This document shows positions 26,131-34,691 of a stretch of 64,000 nt of DNA, one piece after another. A program made the position numbers and the translations under genes. How positions within the stretch are numbered: the first letter of the stretch is position 1; each line of letters starts with the position of its first letter. The notes below the pieces were generated by a model. That model made no database searches. It was not told the DNA's origin and saw only the letters and a list, made by a program, of their open reading frames with translations. The stretch is from UBA6220 sp041650375 (GTDB lineage Bacteria > Patescibacteriota > Minisyncoccia > Minisyncoccales > Minisyncoccaceae): the NCBI GenBank assembly GCA_041650375.1, contig JBAZLH010000001.1, positions 1 to 64,000 of the forward strand, given 5' to 3'.

Positions 26131-27138
26131 ATGGAAACAAAAATTTTTAAAATTGCCATAATCGGCGGGGGAATAATTGGTTTATATTTAGCATGGAAAT
26201 TAAGTGAACAGGGACATAATGTCTCTGTTTTTGACAAAAAAAGCGAAAAAGAAATCGGTAAAAAAGTTTGTTCCGCTTTGTTTTCCGAGAGGCTTTTGGG
26301 TTTTATTCCTCGGGCCGAAGAATGCGTTAAAAATAAAATCAATGGTTGCGTCATTAATTTTTCCAAAAAGAAAATCAAATTGAATTTTAACCCTGGTCAT
26401 TTGGTAATAGATAGAGAGAAACTGTCAGCTATTTTAATTTCATTAAATAAAAAAGCGAGAGCGCAAATATTTTTTGAACAAGAATTAAAACAACTGCCGG
26501 CCGGATTTGATTATATTATCGGTTGTGATGGCGCCGGTTCAATCACAAGAAAATTGCTTAACTTGCCTAATCCACAGATTGCTTTGGGCGCCCAAATTTT
26601 TATCAATGAAAAATTTGATTCCAATTTTGTTTCCACCTATCCGGCAAAAAACGGTTTTTGTTGGAAAATACCCACAGGCGATTGCGTTGAATACGGAATA
26701 ATGGGAAGCCCCCAAGAGGCTGAAAAATATTTTGTTAATTTTTTAAAACAAGCGCAAGTTGATTATTCGGGAGAATTATTTTCCGCCGCCATACCGCAAC
26801 CAAGTTTTATTTTAAAAGACGCGGGTTTGATTTTTCCAAAAGCAAAAAATATTACTCTTTGCGGCGACGCCACCGGACTAACCAAGCCGTGGAGCGGGGG
26901 AGGGGTGATTTGGGGATTAACCCAAGCGGATATTTTATTAAAAACTTTTCCGGATTTTATTGAATACAAAAGACAGGTAATAAGAAAATTCAGATACCCG
27001 ATTTTAAAAGGCCAAATCTCCAAAAAATTTGTTTATTTCCTGGGTAACGCCCTCCCAAGCGTTATTCCCTCGGAAATTACTTATGATAACGATTTTCCTT
27101 CATTTCTTAAATCTTTCCTTGATTTTCTATTCAAATAG
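26131..27138 (+). CDS. FAD-dependent oxidoreductase, geranylgeranyl reductase-like
   Basis: The 335-residue flavoprotein has an N-terminal dinucleotide motif GGGIIGLYLAWKLSEQG (about 12-28), the central GCDGAGSITRKLL and the C-terminal FAD motif LCGDATGLTKPWSGGGV. This is the geranylgeranyl reductase/digeranylgeranylglycerophospholipid reductase type. A polyprenyl or other lipid substrate is likely, but related FAD hydroxylases cannot be excluded. The gene begins 10 bases after the tRNA-linked repeats and has no visible Shine-Dalgarno, so it may be read from the tRNA-Pro/Gly promoter. Confidence 0.85.
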   Translation: METKIFKIAIIGGGIIGLYLAWKLSEQGHNVSVFDKKSEKEIGKKVCSALFSERLLGFIPRAEECVKNKINGCVINFSKKKIKLNFNPGHLVIDREKLSAILISLNKKARAQIFFEQELKQLPAGFDYIIGCDGAGSITRKLLNLPNPQIALGAQIFINEKFDSNFVSTYPAKNGFCWKIPTGDCVEYGIMGSPQEAEKYFVNFLKQAQVDYSGELFSAAIPQPSFILKDAGLIFPKAKNITLCGDATGLTKPWSGGGVIWGLTQADILLKTFPDFIEYKRQVIRKFRYPILKGQISKKFVYFLGNALPSVIPSEITYDNDFPSFLKSFLDFLFK

Positions 27139-27239
27139 CCCAAAATCGACTTTTGACGCCTTGATAGAATTGTTTTAAAATGCTATGTTTTAAGATATTA
27201 GACACGGGAAGAGGCCTTCCCTTATATACATATATACAA

Positions 27240-27324
27240 GGAGAGGTGCCAGAGCGGTTGAATGGGATGGTTTCGAAAACCATTATAGGGCAACCTATCG
27301 GGGGTTCGAATCCCCCCCTCTCCT
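27240..27324 (+). tRNA. tRNA-Ser(CGA)
   Basis: A class II tRNA with a long variable arm. The anticodon loop TTCGAAA gives CGA and the acceptor is GGAGAGG/CCTCTCC. It is followed at once by a 16-bp perfect hairpin (27325-27365). Confidence 0.95.
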
Positions 27325-27454
27325 CATATTCTTTTAACCCAACACACTTGGGTTAAAAGAATATGCGGGAGGGGATTCGAACGCGGAGCCGCGACTGGCG
27401 GCGAGCGGAGCCCGAAGAAATTTTCACCAGAAAATTATCTGAGGGCGAATCTCC
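27325..27454 (+). repeat. Long hairpin plus tRNA-linked structured element at tRNA-Ser(CGA)
   Basis: A long perfect stem (CATATTCTTTTAACCCA with its complement, 27325-27365) comes first. The element runs 27367-27454: left arm GGAGGGGATTCGAAC (inverted tRNA T-arm), hairpin 1 GCCGC-GACTG-GCGGC, hairpin 2 AATTTTC-ACCA-GAAAATT closed by AGA/TCT, and right arm GGCGAATCTCC. Confidence 0.8.
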
Positions 27455-27494
27455 AAAGTAACAATAGAGTGAACCTCATTAATAATTTAAAATT

Positions 27495-27857
27495 ATGTTC
27501 TCTTTTTCCAAATCAAAAAAAGGAGCAAAAATAGAAACCCTAGAGCAGGCGATAAAGCACATACAGAAGCTTGAAGAAGGAATGAAAAAAGCTTTATTAA
27601 AAATTGAACAACTTGAAAAGAAGAGTAATTTTTCTTTCCAAAAATTTAATTTGGTAAGGTTTAACCCTTTTGAAGGAATGGGCGGAGACCAAAGTTTTTC
27701 CTTATGTATGTTGGACAAAGATGACAATGGATTTGTTATTACTTCCATATTTACTAAAAATGGTACCAGGATATTCGCCAAGCCGGTGGAAAAAGGAACT
27801 TCAACTTATGAATTATCTGATGAAGAAAAACAATCAATAGCAAAAGCAAAAATATAA
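27495..27857 (+). CDS. DUF4446 family protein
   Basis: The 120-residue protein has an N-terminal coiled coil (about 12-45) and the DUF4446 core with VRFNPFEGMGGDQSFSL and NGTRIFAKPVEKG. The family function is unknown. In this place the stop codon overlaps the infB start by one base, so it forms the head of an infB-rbfA operon, suggesting a link to translation. That link rests on gene order only. Confidence 0.88.
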   Translation: MFSFSKSKKGAKIETLEQAIKHIQKLEEGMKKALLKIEQLEKKSNFSFQKFNLVRFNPFEGMGGDQSFSLCMLDKDDNGFVITSIFTKNGTRIFAKPVEKGTSTYELSDEEKQSIAKAKI

Positions 27858-29368
27858 TGGCAAATGATAAAAGTAAAACAGCCAATAGCGAAATGAAACG
27901 GCCACCGGTAGTGGTCGTTTTGGGCCATATTGACCATGGCAAAACTTCTTTATTGATGGCGATTAAAGATTTTAAAGTGTTGAGCAAGGAATCGGGCGGC
28001 ATTACCCAGCATGTCGGAGCCTATCAAATAGAGCATAACGACAAAAAAATTACTTTTATTGATACTCCCGGACACGAATCCTTTTCCGCTATTCGTTCGC
28101 GCGGCTCGAAAGTCGCTGATATCGCTATTTTGGTAATAGACGCGGCCGAAGGCGTAAAAAAACAAACCAAGGAGGCTATTTCCCATATTAAAGCCGCCAA
28201 TCTTTCTACGATTGTGGCTTTGAATAAAATAGATAAACCGGACGCTAATCCGGAAAGGGTGAAACAACAATTAATGGAAGAAGATATAATTGTTGAATCT
28301 TTCGGCGGTGACGTGCCGAGCATAAATATTTCCGCAAAAACCGGCAAAGGCATCAGCGAACTTTTAGATTTGATTCTTTTGGTAGCGGAAATTTCTGATT
28401 TGGAATATGACACGGTTTCTCCCGCCCAAGGCACGATTATAGAAGCTTACCAAGATTCTCGGCGCGGTTCGACAGTAACCGCGATTATGGCAAAAGGCGT
28501 TTTAAAGCAAGGTGATTTTATCGGCACGGCTTCAGCTAATGGCAAAGCCAAAAATTTGGAAGATTTTTTGGGCAAGCCGGTTAAAGAAGCTTATCCGTCT
28601 GATCCGATTATTATCGTGGGATTTGACAATATGCCCATGGTTGGCGAAGTTTTTATTGCGTATAAAGATATGGAAAGCGCAATCGCCAATGTTAAGCCAA
28701 AAGAAGCCAAGGCTTTTCGTTTGAGTTCCGAATCATCGGAAGTGAATGAAAATAAAAAATATTTAAATTTAGTGGTAAAAGCTGATACTTTTGGTTCCCT
28801 GGAAGCCATAGAAGAAGTGGTAAAAACTTTGCCTCAAGAAACAATTGGCATAAAAATAATTAGCGCCGAAGTTGGTAATGTGAACGAGTCGGATGTTAAA
28901 TCCGCGAAAAGCGCCGGTGGGGCGGTAATCGCTTTCCGGGTAAAGACAGACAAAATTGCTGAGATTGCTTCCCAAAAAGAAAAAACCAGAATTTATGATT
29001 TTGAAATTATCTACACAATGGCGCAAAAGATTAGAGAGTTGATGGAAAAGAAATTGGTTAAAGAAAAAGAAAGGACCGATTTTGGCAAAATGGAAATAAC
29101 GGTTATTTTTAGGACCGAAAAAAATAGGCAGATTGTGGGAGGAATGGTAACGGAAGGGGAGGTAATGAAAGGTTCGCAAATGGAAATCGTGCGCGGAGGT
29201 GAAAAAATCGGGCAAGGCAGGATTATTGACGTACAGGCGAACAAAAAAAGTTTTCCTTCAATGAAATTTGGAAAAGAGTGCGCTATTCTTTACCAGGGCA
29301 ATGAAAAAATAAAAGAAGGCGACGAAATCATTTCCTATAAAGAAGACTATATTCGTGAAGAATTATAA
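27857..29368 (+). CDS. infB: Translation initiation factor IF-2, short form
   Basis: The 503-residue GTPase has G1 GHIDHGKTS (about 23-31), DTPGHE, NKIDKPD and the later beta-barrel and C-terminal fMet-tRNA-binding domains (ending KEDYIREEL). It positions initiator tRNA on the 30S subunit and helps join the 50S. It lacks the long N-terminal extension of most bacterial IF-2 proteins, starting only about 15 residues before the G domain. Its start overlaps the DUF4446 stop and rbfA follows after 6 bases. Confidence 0.97.
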   Translation: MANDKSKTANSEMKRPPVVVVLGHIDHGKTSLLMAIKDFKVLSKESGGITQHVGAYQIEHNDKKITFIDTPGHESFSAIRSRGSKVADIAILVIDAAEGVKKQTKEAISHIKAANLSTIVALNKIDKPDANPERVKQQLMEEDIIVESFGGDVPSINISAKTGKGISELLDLILLVAEISDLEYDTVSPAQGTIIEAYQDSRRGSTVTAIMAKGVLKQGDFIGTASANGKAKNLEDFLGKPVKEAYPSDPIIIVGFDNMPMVGEVFIAYKDMESAIANVKPKEAKAFRLSSESSEVNENKKYLNLVVKADTFGSLEAIEEVVKTLPQETIGIKIISAEVGNVNESDVKSAKSAGGAVIAFRVKTDKIAEIASQKEKTRIYDFEIIYTMAQKIRELMEKKLVKEKERTDFGKMEITVIFRTEKNRQIVGGMVTEGEVMKGSQMEIVRGGEKIGQGRIIDVQANKKSFPSMKFGKECAILYQGNEKIKEGDEIISYKEDYIREEL

Positions 29369-29374
29369 AGGCTT

Positions 29375-29749
29375 ATGTTCAGAAAAGAAAAAGTTGACAG
29401 TTTAATCCAAAGAGAGCTTAATACCATTATTTTAAAAGAAATAGATATTTATCCGGGCGTCTTACTTACAATTACTAGGGTGGAAGTTTCTTCCTCTCTT
29501 TTTGATGCTAAGATTTTTATTTCGGTTGTCCCTGAGGAAAAGTATAATGAAATGGAAATGCTGTTAAACAGGAATATTTACGCTATTCAGCAAATTTTAA
29601 ATAAAAGATTAAAGATGAGGCCGGTGCCCAAGATTGCTTTTCGGAAAGAAACGAAAACAGCCGAAGCTTCTAGAATAGAGCAACTCTTATATGAAATAGA
29701 TAGAAAAGAAGGAAGAGGAGAACTGGAAAAAGACTCGGAAGTGTGTTAA
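29375..29749 (+). CDS. rbfA: Ribosome-binding factor A
   Basis: The 124-residue protein shows the RbfA KH-like fold with the start VDSLIQRELNTII and the conserved RPVPKIAFRKE motif. It helps 16S rRNA 5'-end maturation in late 30S assembly. The order infB-rbfA is conserved among bacteria. A tRNA-Cys follows 19 bases after the stop. Confidence 0.95.
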   Translation: MFRKEKVDSLIQRELNTIILKEIDIYPGVLLTITRVEVSSSLFDAKIFISVVPEEKYNEMEMLLNRNIYAIQQILNKRLKMRPVPKIAFRKETKTAEASRIEQLLYEIDRKEGRGELEKDSEVC

Positions 29750-29768
29750 ATAATATACGTGGCGCATT

Positions 29769-29843
29769 GGCGTGGTAGCCAAGTAGAAAGGCAAGAGTCT
29801 GCAAAACTCTCATACGCGGGTGCGACTCCCGCCCACGCCTCCA
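29769..29843 (+). tRNA. tRNA-Cys(GCA)
   Basis: The anticodon loop CTGCAAA gives GCA. The acceptor GGCGTGG/CCACGCC is followed by T73 and an encoded CCA. Confidence 0.95.
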
Positions 29844-29880
29844 AGGTTTTTAAATTATAATAGAATAGGCATTGGATTAG

Positions 29881-29910
29881 TTGACTTGTGCGTTTACCGA
29901 ATGATATAAT
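29881..29910 (+). promoter_or_regulatory. Promoter of the HNH gene, nearly leaderless
   Basis: TTGACT (29881-29886) and TATAAT (29905-29910) are 18 bp apart. The expected start of transcription falls at the ATG at 29918, so translation would begin without an untranslated leader. Confidence 0.6.
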
Positions 29911-29917
29911 TATATTA

Positions 29918-30394
29918 ATGAATAGGCGAACATGGACAAAGGAACAATTAAAAAATGCCATTAAAAAATCTTATAGTTATAGGCAGGTTTTAAGTGAAAT
30001 CGGTTTAAGGGCGACAGGAGGGAACTATGCGCAAGTTAAGAAATATATTCAAGAGTATAATTTTAACATAACGCATTTTAAAGGAAAGGGATGGAATAAA
30101 GGATTAAATTTTTTATTTACACCTAAAATTCCTTTAGAAAAAATTTTGGTCAAGGATAGTAATTTTCAAAGTTATAAACTTAAAAATAGGTTAATTAAAG
30201 AAAAACTAAAGATAGCCCGATGTGAAGAGTGTGGTTGGGCGCAAAAAAGCTTTGACGGAAGGCTGCCGTTGGAGCTACATCACATAGATGGGAACGGGCG
30301 AAATAATCAATTAGAAAATTTACAAATACTTTGCCCGAATTGTCATAGTTTAAAGCCAAACTATCGTGGTCGTAAAAATAAAATGCCTCGGTGA
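29918..30394 (+). CDS. HNH endonuclease overlapping tRNA-Leu
   Basis: The protein is 158 residues from the ATG at 29918; a GTG at 29888 lies between the promoter boxes and is rejected. An N-terminal helical DNA-binding region (WTKEQLKNAIKKSYSYRQVLSEIG) is followed by an HNH nuclease domain: CEECGW, then LELHHIDGNGRNNQLENLQILCPNCHSL, with Cys pairs for structural zinc. HNH proteins of this size are common in homing and phage elements. The gene lies between tRNA-Cys and tRNA-Leu, and its last 10 bases are the first 10 of tRNA-Leu. It is not part of the infB operon by promoter, and a mobile origin is likely. Confidence 0.9.
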   Translation: MNRRTWTKEQLKNAIKKSYSYRQVLSEIGLRATGGNYAQVKKYIQEYNFNITHFKGKGWNKGLNFLFTPKIPLEKILVKDSNFQSYKLKNRLIKEKLKIARCEECGWAQKSFDGRLPLELHHIDGNGRNNQLENLQILCPNCHSLKPNYRGRKNKMPR

Positions 30395-30470
30395 TGAAAT
30401 TGGTAAACATACAGCACTTAAAATGCTGCGGGTAACCCCCTTGTGGGTTCGAGTCCCACCCGAGGCACCA
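30385..30470 (+). tRNA. tRNA-Leu(TAA)
   Basis: A class II tRNA with anticodon loop CTTAAAA (TAA), T-loop TTCGAGT, acceptor GCCTCGG/CCGAGGC, A73 and encoded CCA. Its 5' end overlaps the HNH gene stop. Confidence 0.95.
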
Positions 30471-30473
30471 TTT

Positions 30474-30609
30474 AATACAAAAGGAAGGATATTATCCTTC
30501 CTTTTGTATTGAACTGGGTGGGACTCGAAGGCGGAGCTGCGGCGGCAGCGAGCCCGGCCCGAAGAAAATTACAACAAATTTATCTGAGGGCAAGTCCCTC
30601 CCGAGGCAC
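30474..30609 (+). repeat. Long hairpin plus tRNA-linked structured element at tRNA-Leu(TAA)
   Basis: A perfect long hairpin (AATACAAAAGGAAGGAT with its complement, 30474-30510) precedes the element (30515-30609). The left arm GGGTGGGACTCGAA is an exact inverted copy of the tRNA. Hairpin 1 is GCTGC-GGCG-GCAGC, hairpin 2 is AAATT-loop-AAATTT closed by AGA/TCT, and the right arm CAAGTCCCTCCCGAGGCAC is a near-exact direct copy of the tRNA 3' end. Confidence 0.82.
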
Positions 30610-30613
30610 ATTA

Positions 30614-30643
30614 AAACAAAAACCCGCCACAAGGCGGGTTTTT
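30614..30643 (-). terminator. Terminator of the 3D-domain gene
   Basis: On the minus strand AAAAACCCGCC and GGCGGGTTTTT form the stem and T-tail, 22 bases past the stop codon of the 3D-domain gene. It can also work on the plus strand. Confidence 0.8.
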
Positions 30644-30664
30644 AAAGTTAAGACTTTTATTGCC

Positions 30665-31150
30665 TTAGCTTTGAGAAACTTCAATATAGGTTCTTTTAAC
30701 GCCGAAGTTTTTAGCTTCCAAGTAAGACGGAAACCAAATATCTATATGGTAGTCGCTTTTAGATGCGTTCATCCTGTCGGCAACCACGAATTCCTTGTTT
30801 CCGTATAATTCCGGAATCATTATCTTAGCTCCGAAAGGAAGCATATTGTTGGCCACGATACCGTCTCTAACCCTTGTGCCATTAGCGGTAATAAAGGGAG
30901 TGTCGTCGGTTTGGTCAACTGTTGAGGAATAAGCCGTTATAACAACCAATATTTTTTTCTTCTTTTCCGGTTTTACTTGAGTCAAAAGCCCGTTGCTGCC
31001 TATTAAAGACTGTTTATTAATAGGGTAAACAATGGCGTTTTGGCTATTATTTACGCTGGTTTCTTTGTTCGCATACGCTAGATTTAAAGCGCACAAGGAA
31101 ATAGCTATAAGCGCAAAACAGGAAATTACGATATTTTGTTTTTTAAGCAT
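30665..31150 (-). CDS. Secreted 3D-domain (double-psi beta-barrel) protein
   Basis: The 161-residue protein has a signal peptide (about 1-27, ending AYA) and a C-terminal 3D domain. The family signatures ITAYSSTVDQTDDTPFITANGT, LPFGAKIMIP and the Asp-rich VADRMNASKSDYHIDIWF are present. 3D domains resemble the lytic transglycosylase MltA/RlpA barrel and are thought to act on peptidoglycan. Three Asp residues typical of the fold are kept. It is monocistronic with its own terminator. Confidence 0.88.
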   Translation of the reverse strand: MLKKQNIVISCFALIAISLCALNLAYANKETSVNNSQNAIVYPINKQSLIGSNGLLTQVKPEKKKKILVVITAYSSTVDQTDDTPFITANGTRVRDGIVANNMLPFGAKIMIPELYGNKEFVVADRMNASKSDYHIDIWFPSYLEAKNFGVKRTYIEVSQS

Positions 31151-31323
31151 ATTAAAAACGCTTTTGAAAGCGTTGTCAATATTTTACCCTGTATCCGGAC
31201 AAATGTCAATGAGTTTGTCCCCAACCCAAAAGTAAGGCAATTTTTTGCTATTTTTAGCAAATTATGGTTTTTAATGCAATATTTAGCGTGAAATGAGAGA
31301 ATATGTAAATAAATAAAAAAAGC

Positions 31324-31545
31324 CTATTCTCTTGTTGGAATAGACTCTGCCCTTTTTCTTTCAAGGGTTTCTGTCGCCGCGTTTCGGATTGCCGGGTCAA
31401 TATCAGGGTTATCGGCAAAACTCTTTAAATGCGCTTCGCTTAAAGTGGGGTCAATAGCAAATACTACCGCTATCTCGGGCAACGCGTTAGCAAGTTTCGT
31501 TGCGTTTTCCAAGGTAGGCCCTTGGGTGGATTCTTTTTCTAACAT
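31324..31545 (-). CDS. Small hypothetical protein, 73 aa
   Basis: A 73-residue soluble protein without a signal or membrane segment. It contains helical stretches and the phrase PDIDPAIRNAATETLERKR, which recalls HEAT-like or leucine-rich repeat-variant units in style only. The start is well supported: AGGAG lies six bases before the ATG, one of the few clear Shine-Dalgarno sites here, and an AT-rich -10-like box lies upstream. I do not recognise the family. Confidence 0.6.
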   Translation of the reverse strand: MLEKESTQGPTLENATKLANALPEIAVVFAIDPTLSEAHLKSFADNPDIDPAIRNAATETLERKRAESIPTRE

Positions 31546-31616
31546 AATAACTCCTATTTTTTATTTATATAATATAATAGGGCTTTTGTAAAGAGATATA
31601 GGGATTCAGCCATATC

Positions 31617-31645
31617 TTGATAATCTAAAATCTTTATGCTATAAA
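31617..31645 (+). promoter_or_regulatory. Promoter of rpsA, apparently leaderless
   Basis: TTGATA (31617-31622) and TATAAA (31640-31645) are 17 bp apart. Transcription would begin at about 31652, one base from the rpsA ATG. Confidence 0.55.
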
Positions 31646-31652
31646 AAGTTAT

Positions 31653-32759
31653 ATGCAAAACGAAACATTACAAAAATTAAGCGATTCCGTCCACATTTTG
31701 AGGAGCGGAGACATCGTCGATGGCAGAGTTCTAGCCATCGAAAACCTCGCAATCTTTTTAGATTTGGGGCCACGCAAGACCGGTTTAATTTACGGGTCTG
31801 AATATCAAAGCGCCAAGAATGTCTTAAAAAACATTAAAATTGGCGATATTATTTCCGTTAAAGTCATTGAACCTGAAAACGAAGAAGGGTTCGCGGAATT
31901 ATCTTTAAAAGAAGCCGAGAAAGAATTGGCTTGGAAAACCATTAAAGATATAAAGGAAGAAAATAAGGAATTCTTGGTAAGGATTATGAAGGTCAACAAG
32001 GGCGGTTTGATTACCGAAGTTTCGGGAGTTCCGGCCTTTTTGCCGACTTCGCAATTATCTCCGGAAAAATATCCGCGAGTGCCGGAAGGCGATAAAGCCA
32101 AGATTTTGAGAAAACTGCAGTCCTTTATCGGGCAAGATATGAAAGTTAAGATTTTGGACTTTGATGAAAAAGCCGGCCAAGTAATTTTGACCGAAGAATC
32201 CAAAGAAAGTGAAAATGTCCAAAAGGCCATTAAAGTATTAAAAGTGGGGGATGTTGTGGAGGGCAAAATATCCGGTGTGGTAAACTTCGGCGCTTTTGTG
32301 AAATTTGCGATGCCCGGAGCCACTCTCGCAGAAACACCAACCGAAAGCTTATTAGAAGGATTAGTTCATATTTCCGAATTGGATTGGCAATTGATTGAAA
32401 ATCCGGCTCAATTTGTGGAAGTTGGCGAAGAAGTTAAAGCTCAAATTATTGATATAACTCAGGGTAGAGTTTCTTTATCCTTAAAAAATCTTAAAAAAGA
32501 CCCATGGCAAAATCTCGGCTTAAAGAGCGGAGACACGGTCAAAGGCGAAGTGGTAAGATTTAATCCTTTTGGCGCTTTCGTGCAATTGAAGGGCGTTTCT
32601 CCGGAAGCGGATGATGCCAAGATCCAAGGATTAATCCATATTTCCGAATTCGGTTCGGAAATAAAAATGAAAGAAAAAATAGAAATCAACAAAGACTACG
32701 ATTTTCAAGTTTTAAGTTTTCAACCGCAAAGACACTGGATGTCTTTAAGATTAAAATAA
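31653..32759 (+). CDS. rpsA: Ribosomal protein S1
   Basis: The 368-residue protein has four S1 RNA-binding domains (about 14-85, 100-170, 190-285, 298-367), each starting with the GDxVxGxV type of strand. S1 helps the 30S subunit capture mRNA, mainly those with weak Shine-Dalgarno sites. Four domains is shorter than the six of E. coli but common elsewhere. ftsH follows after 9 bases, so the two form an operon. The promoter places the transcript start almost on the ATG. Confidence 0.95.
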   Translation: MQNETLQKLSDSVHILRSGDIVDGRVLAIENLAIFLDLGPRKTGLIYGSEYQSAKNVLKNIKIGDIISVKVIEPENEEGFAELSLKEAEKELAWKTIKDIKEENKEFLVRIMKVNKGGLITEVSGVPAFLPTSQLSPEKYPRVPEGDKAKILRKLQSFIGQDMKVKILDFDEKAGQVILTEESKESENVQKAIKVLKVGDVVEGKISGVVNFGAFVKFAMPGATLAETPTESLLEGLVHISELDWQLIENPAQFVEVGEEVKAQIIDITQGRVSLSLKNLKKDPWQNLGLKSGDTVKGEVVRFNPFGAFVQLKGVSPEADDAKIQGLIHISEFGSEIKMKEKIEINKDYDFQVLSFQPQRHWMSLRLK

Positions 32760-32768
32760 TTTTTAATT

Positions 32769-34607
32769 ATGAAAAGTCCTCTTCAGGGCCTGCTTAAAAA
32801 CATACTTTTCGTTGTTTTGATTTTCGCTGTTTTGGGTTTGCTGTTCGCTTATTTCAATAATCCGACGGCGAAACCGAAAGATATCGCGATCACCCAATTG
32901 GTTCAAGACATTAACGCCGGCAAAGTAAAGGAAATCAAGGAGCTGAACAGCGTTTTATCAATTACATACACGGACGGTTCCACGGCGCAATCTTTAAAAG
33001 AGTCAACCGACCCTTTAAGCCAGTCTTTGCTTAATTACGGAACCGAGAAAGCTAAACTTCAAAACGTATCTATCGTATTTGAATCGCAAGCCAGCACATG
33101 GGATTGGCTTTTGCCGTTGCTGACTTTTGTGGTCTTGCCTTTTGTTTTATTCGCTATTTTCTTTTGGTTTATTTTTAGGCAAGCCAAAACCGGAGCGGCG
33201 CAAACTTTTGATTTTACCAAAACTCAAGCCAAGCTGTTTGGAGCCGAAGGGCATCCCAAAGAAAAGATTACTTTTAAAGACGTGGCCGGCCTGAAAGAAG
33301 AGAAAGCTGAATTGGAAGAAGTGGTTGATTTTCTTAAGCATCCGCAAAAATATTTAAAAATGGGGGCCAGAATTCCCAAAGGAGTATTATTGGTTGGTCC
33401 GGCCGGCACGGGCAAGACCTTATTGGCTAGGGCAGTGGCAGGGGAAAGCAATGTTCCGTTTTTTTCTGTGGCCGGTTCTTCCTTTGTGGAAATGTTTGTG
33501 GGAGTCGGCTCCGGCCGGGTTAGAAGCTTGTTCGCGGCTGCTAAAAAACAACAGCCCTGTTTGATTTTTATTGATGAACTGGACAGCATTGGTAAAACCA
33601 GGGGCCCGGCAATTACTGGCGGGCACGAAGAAAGGGAACAAACCTTAAACCAGCTTTTAACTGAAATGGACGGGTTTGAGCAAAATGATAAAATTATTAT
33701 TTTGGCTGCGACTAACCGCCCGGATGTTTTGGATCCGGCCTTGTTGAGGCCGGGCAGATTTGACAGGAAGGTCGTGATTAATTTGCCGGACATTACGGAA
33801 AGAGAAGCTATTTTAAAAATTCATTCCAATAACAAGCCATTGGCGGAAAATATTAAATTAAGGGAAGTGGCGGAAAGAACGCCCGGATTTTCCGGAGCGG
33901 ATTTGGCCAATGTGGCAAACGAAGCCGCGCTTTTAGCCGCCAAGAAAGATGAAAAAGCAATCAGCCAAAATGATTTACTTATTTCCATTGAAAAAGTTTT
34001 ACTTGGGCCAGAAAGAAGAAGCCATGTAATGTCTAATAAAGAAAAAAAAGTAATAGCGTATCATGAAGCCGGGCATGGGTTGGTGGCGGCTTTAACTCCG
34101 GGAGCCGAACCGGTTAGGAAAATTTCCATAATTTCCCGGGGCATGGCCGCGGGCTATACTCTCAAAGTTCCCCAAGAAGATAAGTCTTTAAGGACGAAAA
34201 AAGAATTTGAGGCGGAAATTAAGGTTTTGCTGTCCGGATATTTATCGGAAAAAATGATGTTTGGTGACGTAACCACGGGAGCATCGGATGATTTGGCTAA
34301 AGCCTCCCAAATAGCCCGAAGCATTGTAAAAGTTTACGGTATGTCGTCTTTGGGGCCGATTGTTTTTGGAGACAGGCAAGCGGATATATATCTTGATAGG
34401 GAATTCGGCGAAACCAAGAATTACTCCGAGAACAAAGCAGAGGAAATAGACAAAGAAATTGAAAAAATAATAAAAGCCGCGCAAACCGAAGCGGAAAAAG
34501 CATTAAACAGCAATAAGGCGTTATTAACTAAAATTGCCGAGACCTTGATTAAAAAAGAAACAATTGAAAGAGAAGAATTTGACGCTTTAATAAAAGGGAA
34601 GAAATAG
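32769..34607 (+). CDS. ftsH: ATP-dependent zinc metalloprotease FtsH
   Basis: The 612-residue protein has two membrane segments (about 10-28 and 113-137) around a small outer domain. The AAA+ ATPase has Walker A GPAGTGKT (210-217), Walker B CLIFIDELDS and the second-region-of-homology arginines in RPGRFDR. The M41 protease has zinc motif HEAGH (432-436). FtsH degrades damaged membrane and short-lived regulatory proteins. It is the second gene after rpsA and 8 bases before tRNA-Ile, which may share the transcript. Confidence 0.97.
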   Translation: MKSPLQGLLKNILFVVLIFAVLGLLFAYFNNPTAKPKDIAITQLVQDINAGKVKEIKELNSVLSITYTDGSTAQSLKESTDPLSQSLLNYGTEKAKLQNVSIVFESQASTWDWLLPLLTFVVLPFVLFAIFFWFIFRQAKTGAAQTFDFTKTQAKLFGAEGHPKEKITFKDVAGLKEEKAELEEVVDFLKHPQKYLKMGARIPKGVLLVGPAGTGKTLLARAVAGESNVPFFSVAGSSFVEMFVGVGSGRVRSLFAAAKKQQPCLIFIDELDSIGKTRGPAITGGHEEREQTLNQLLTEMDGFEQNDKIIILAATNRPDVLDPALLRPGRFDRKVVINLPDITEREAILKIHSNNKPLAENIKLREVAERTPGFSGADLANVANEAALLAAKKDEKAISQNDLLISIEKVLLGPERRSHVMSNKEKKVIAYHEAGHGLVAALTPGAEPVRKISIISRGMAAGYTLKVPQEDKSLRTKKEFEAEIKVLLSGYLSEKMMFGDVTTGASDDLAKASQIARSIVKVYGMSSLGPIVFGDRQADIYLDREFGETKNYSENKAEEIDKEIEKIIKAAQTEAEKALNSNKALLTKIAETLIKKETIEREEFDALIKGKK

Positions 34608-34615
34608 GCCCTTTT

Positions 34616-34689
34616 GCTCGTGTAGCTCAGTTGGTTAGAGCACGGCTCTTATAAAGCCGGGGTCGATGGTCCGAGTCCATCCACGAGCA
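34616..34689 (+). tRNA. tRNA-Ile(TAT)
   Basis: The anticodon loop CTTATAA gives TAT, so it reads AUA directly rather than through a lysidine-modified CAT tRNA. The acceptor is GCTCGTG/CACGAGC with A73; CCA is not encoded. It starts 8 bases after ftsH. Confidence 0.93.
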
Positions 34690-34691
34690 CT

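Noticed and set aside
25905..26150. Small frame over the tRNA-Gly elements, Arg-rich product
   Set aside because: It covers structured repeats; the frame is not kept between element copies, and base pairing rather than codons is conserved.
27857..29368. Truncated infB pseudogene
   Set aside because: The missing N-terminal domain is common in compact genomes; all GTPase and C-terminal domains are intact.
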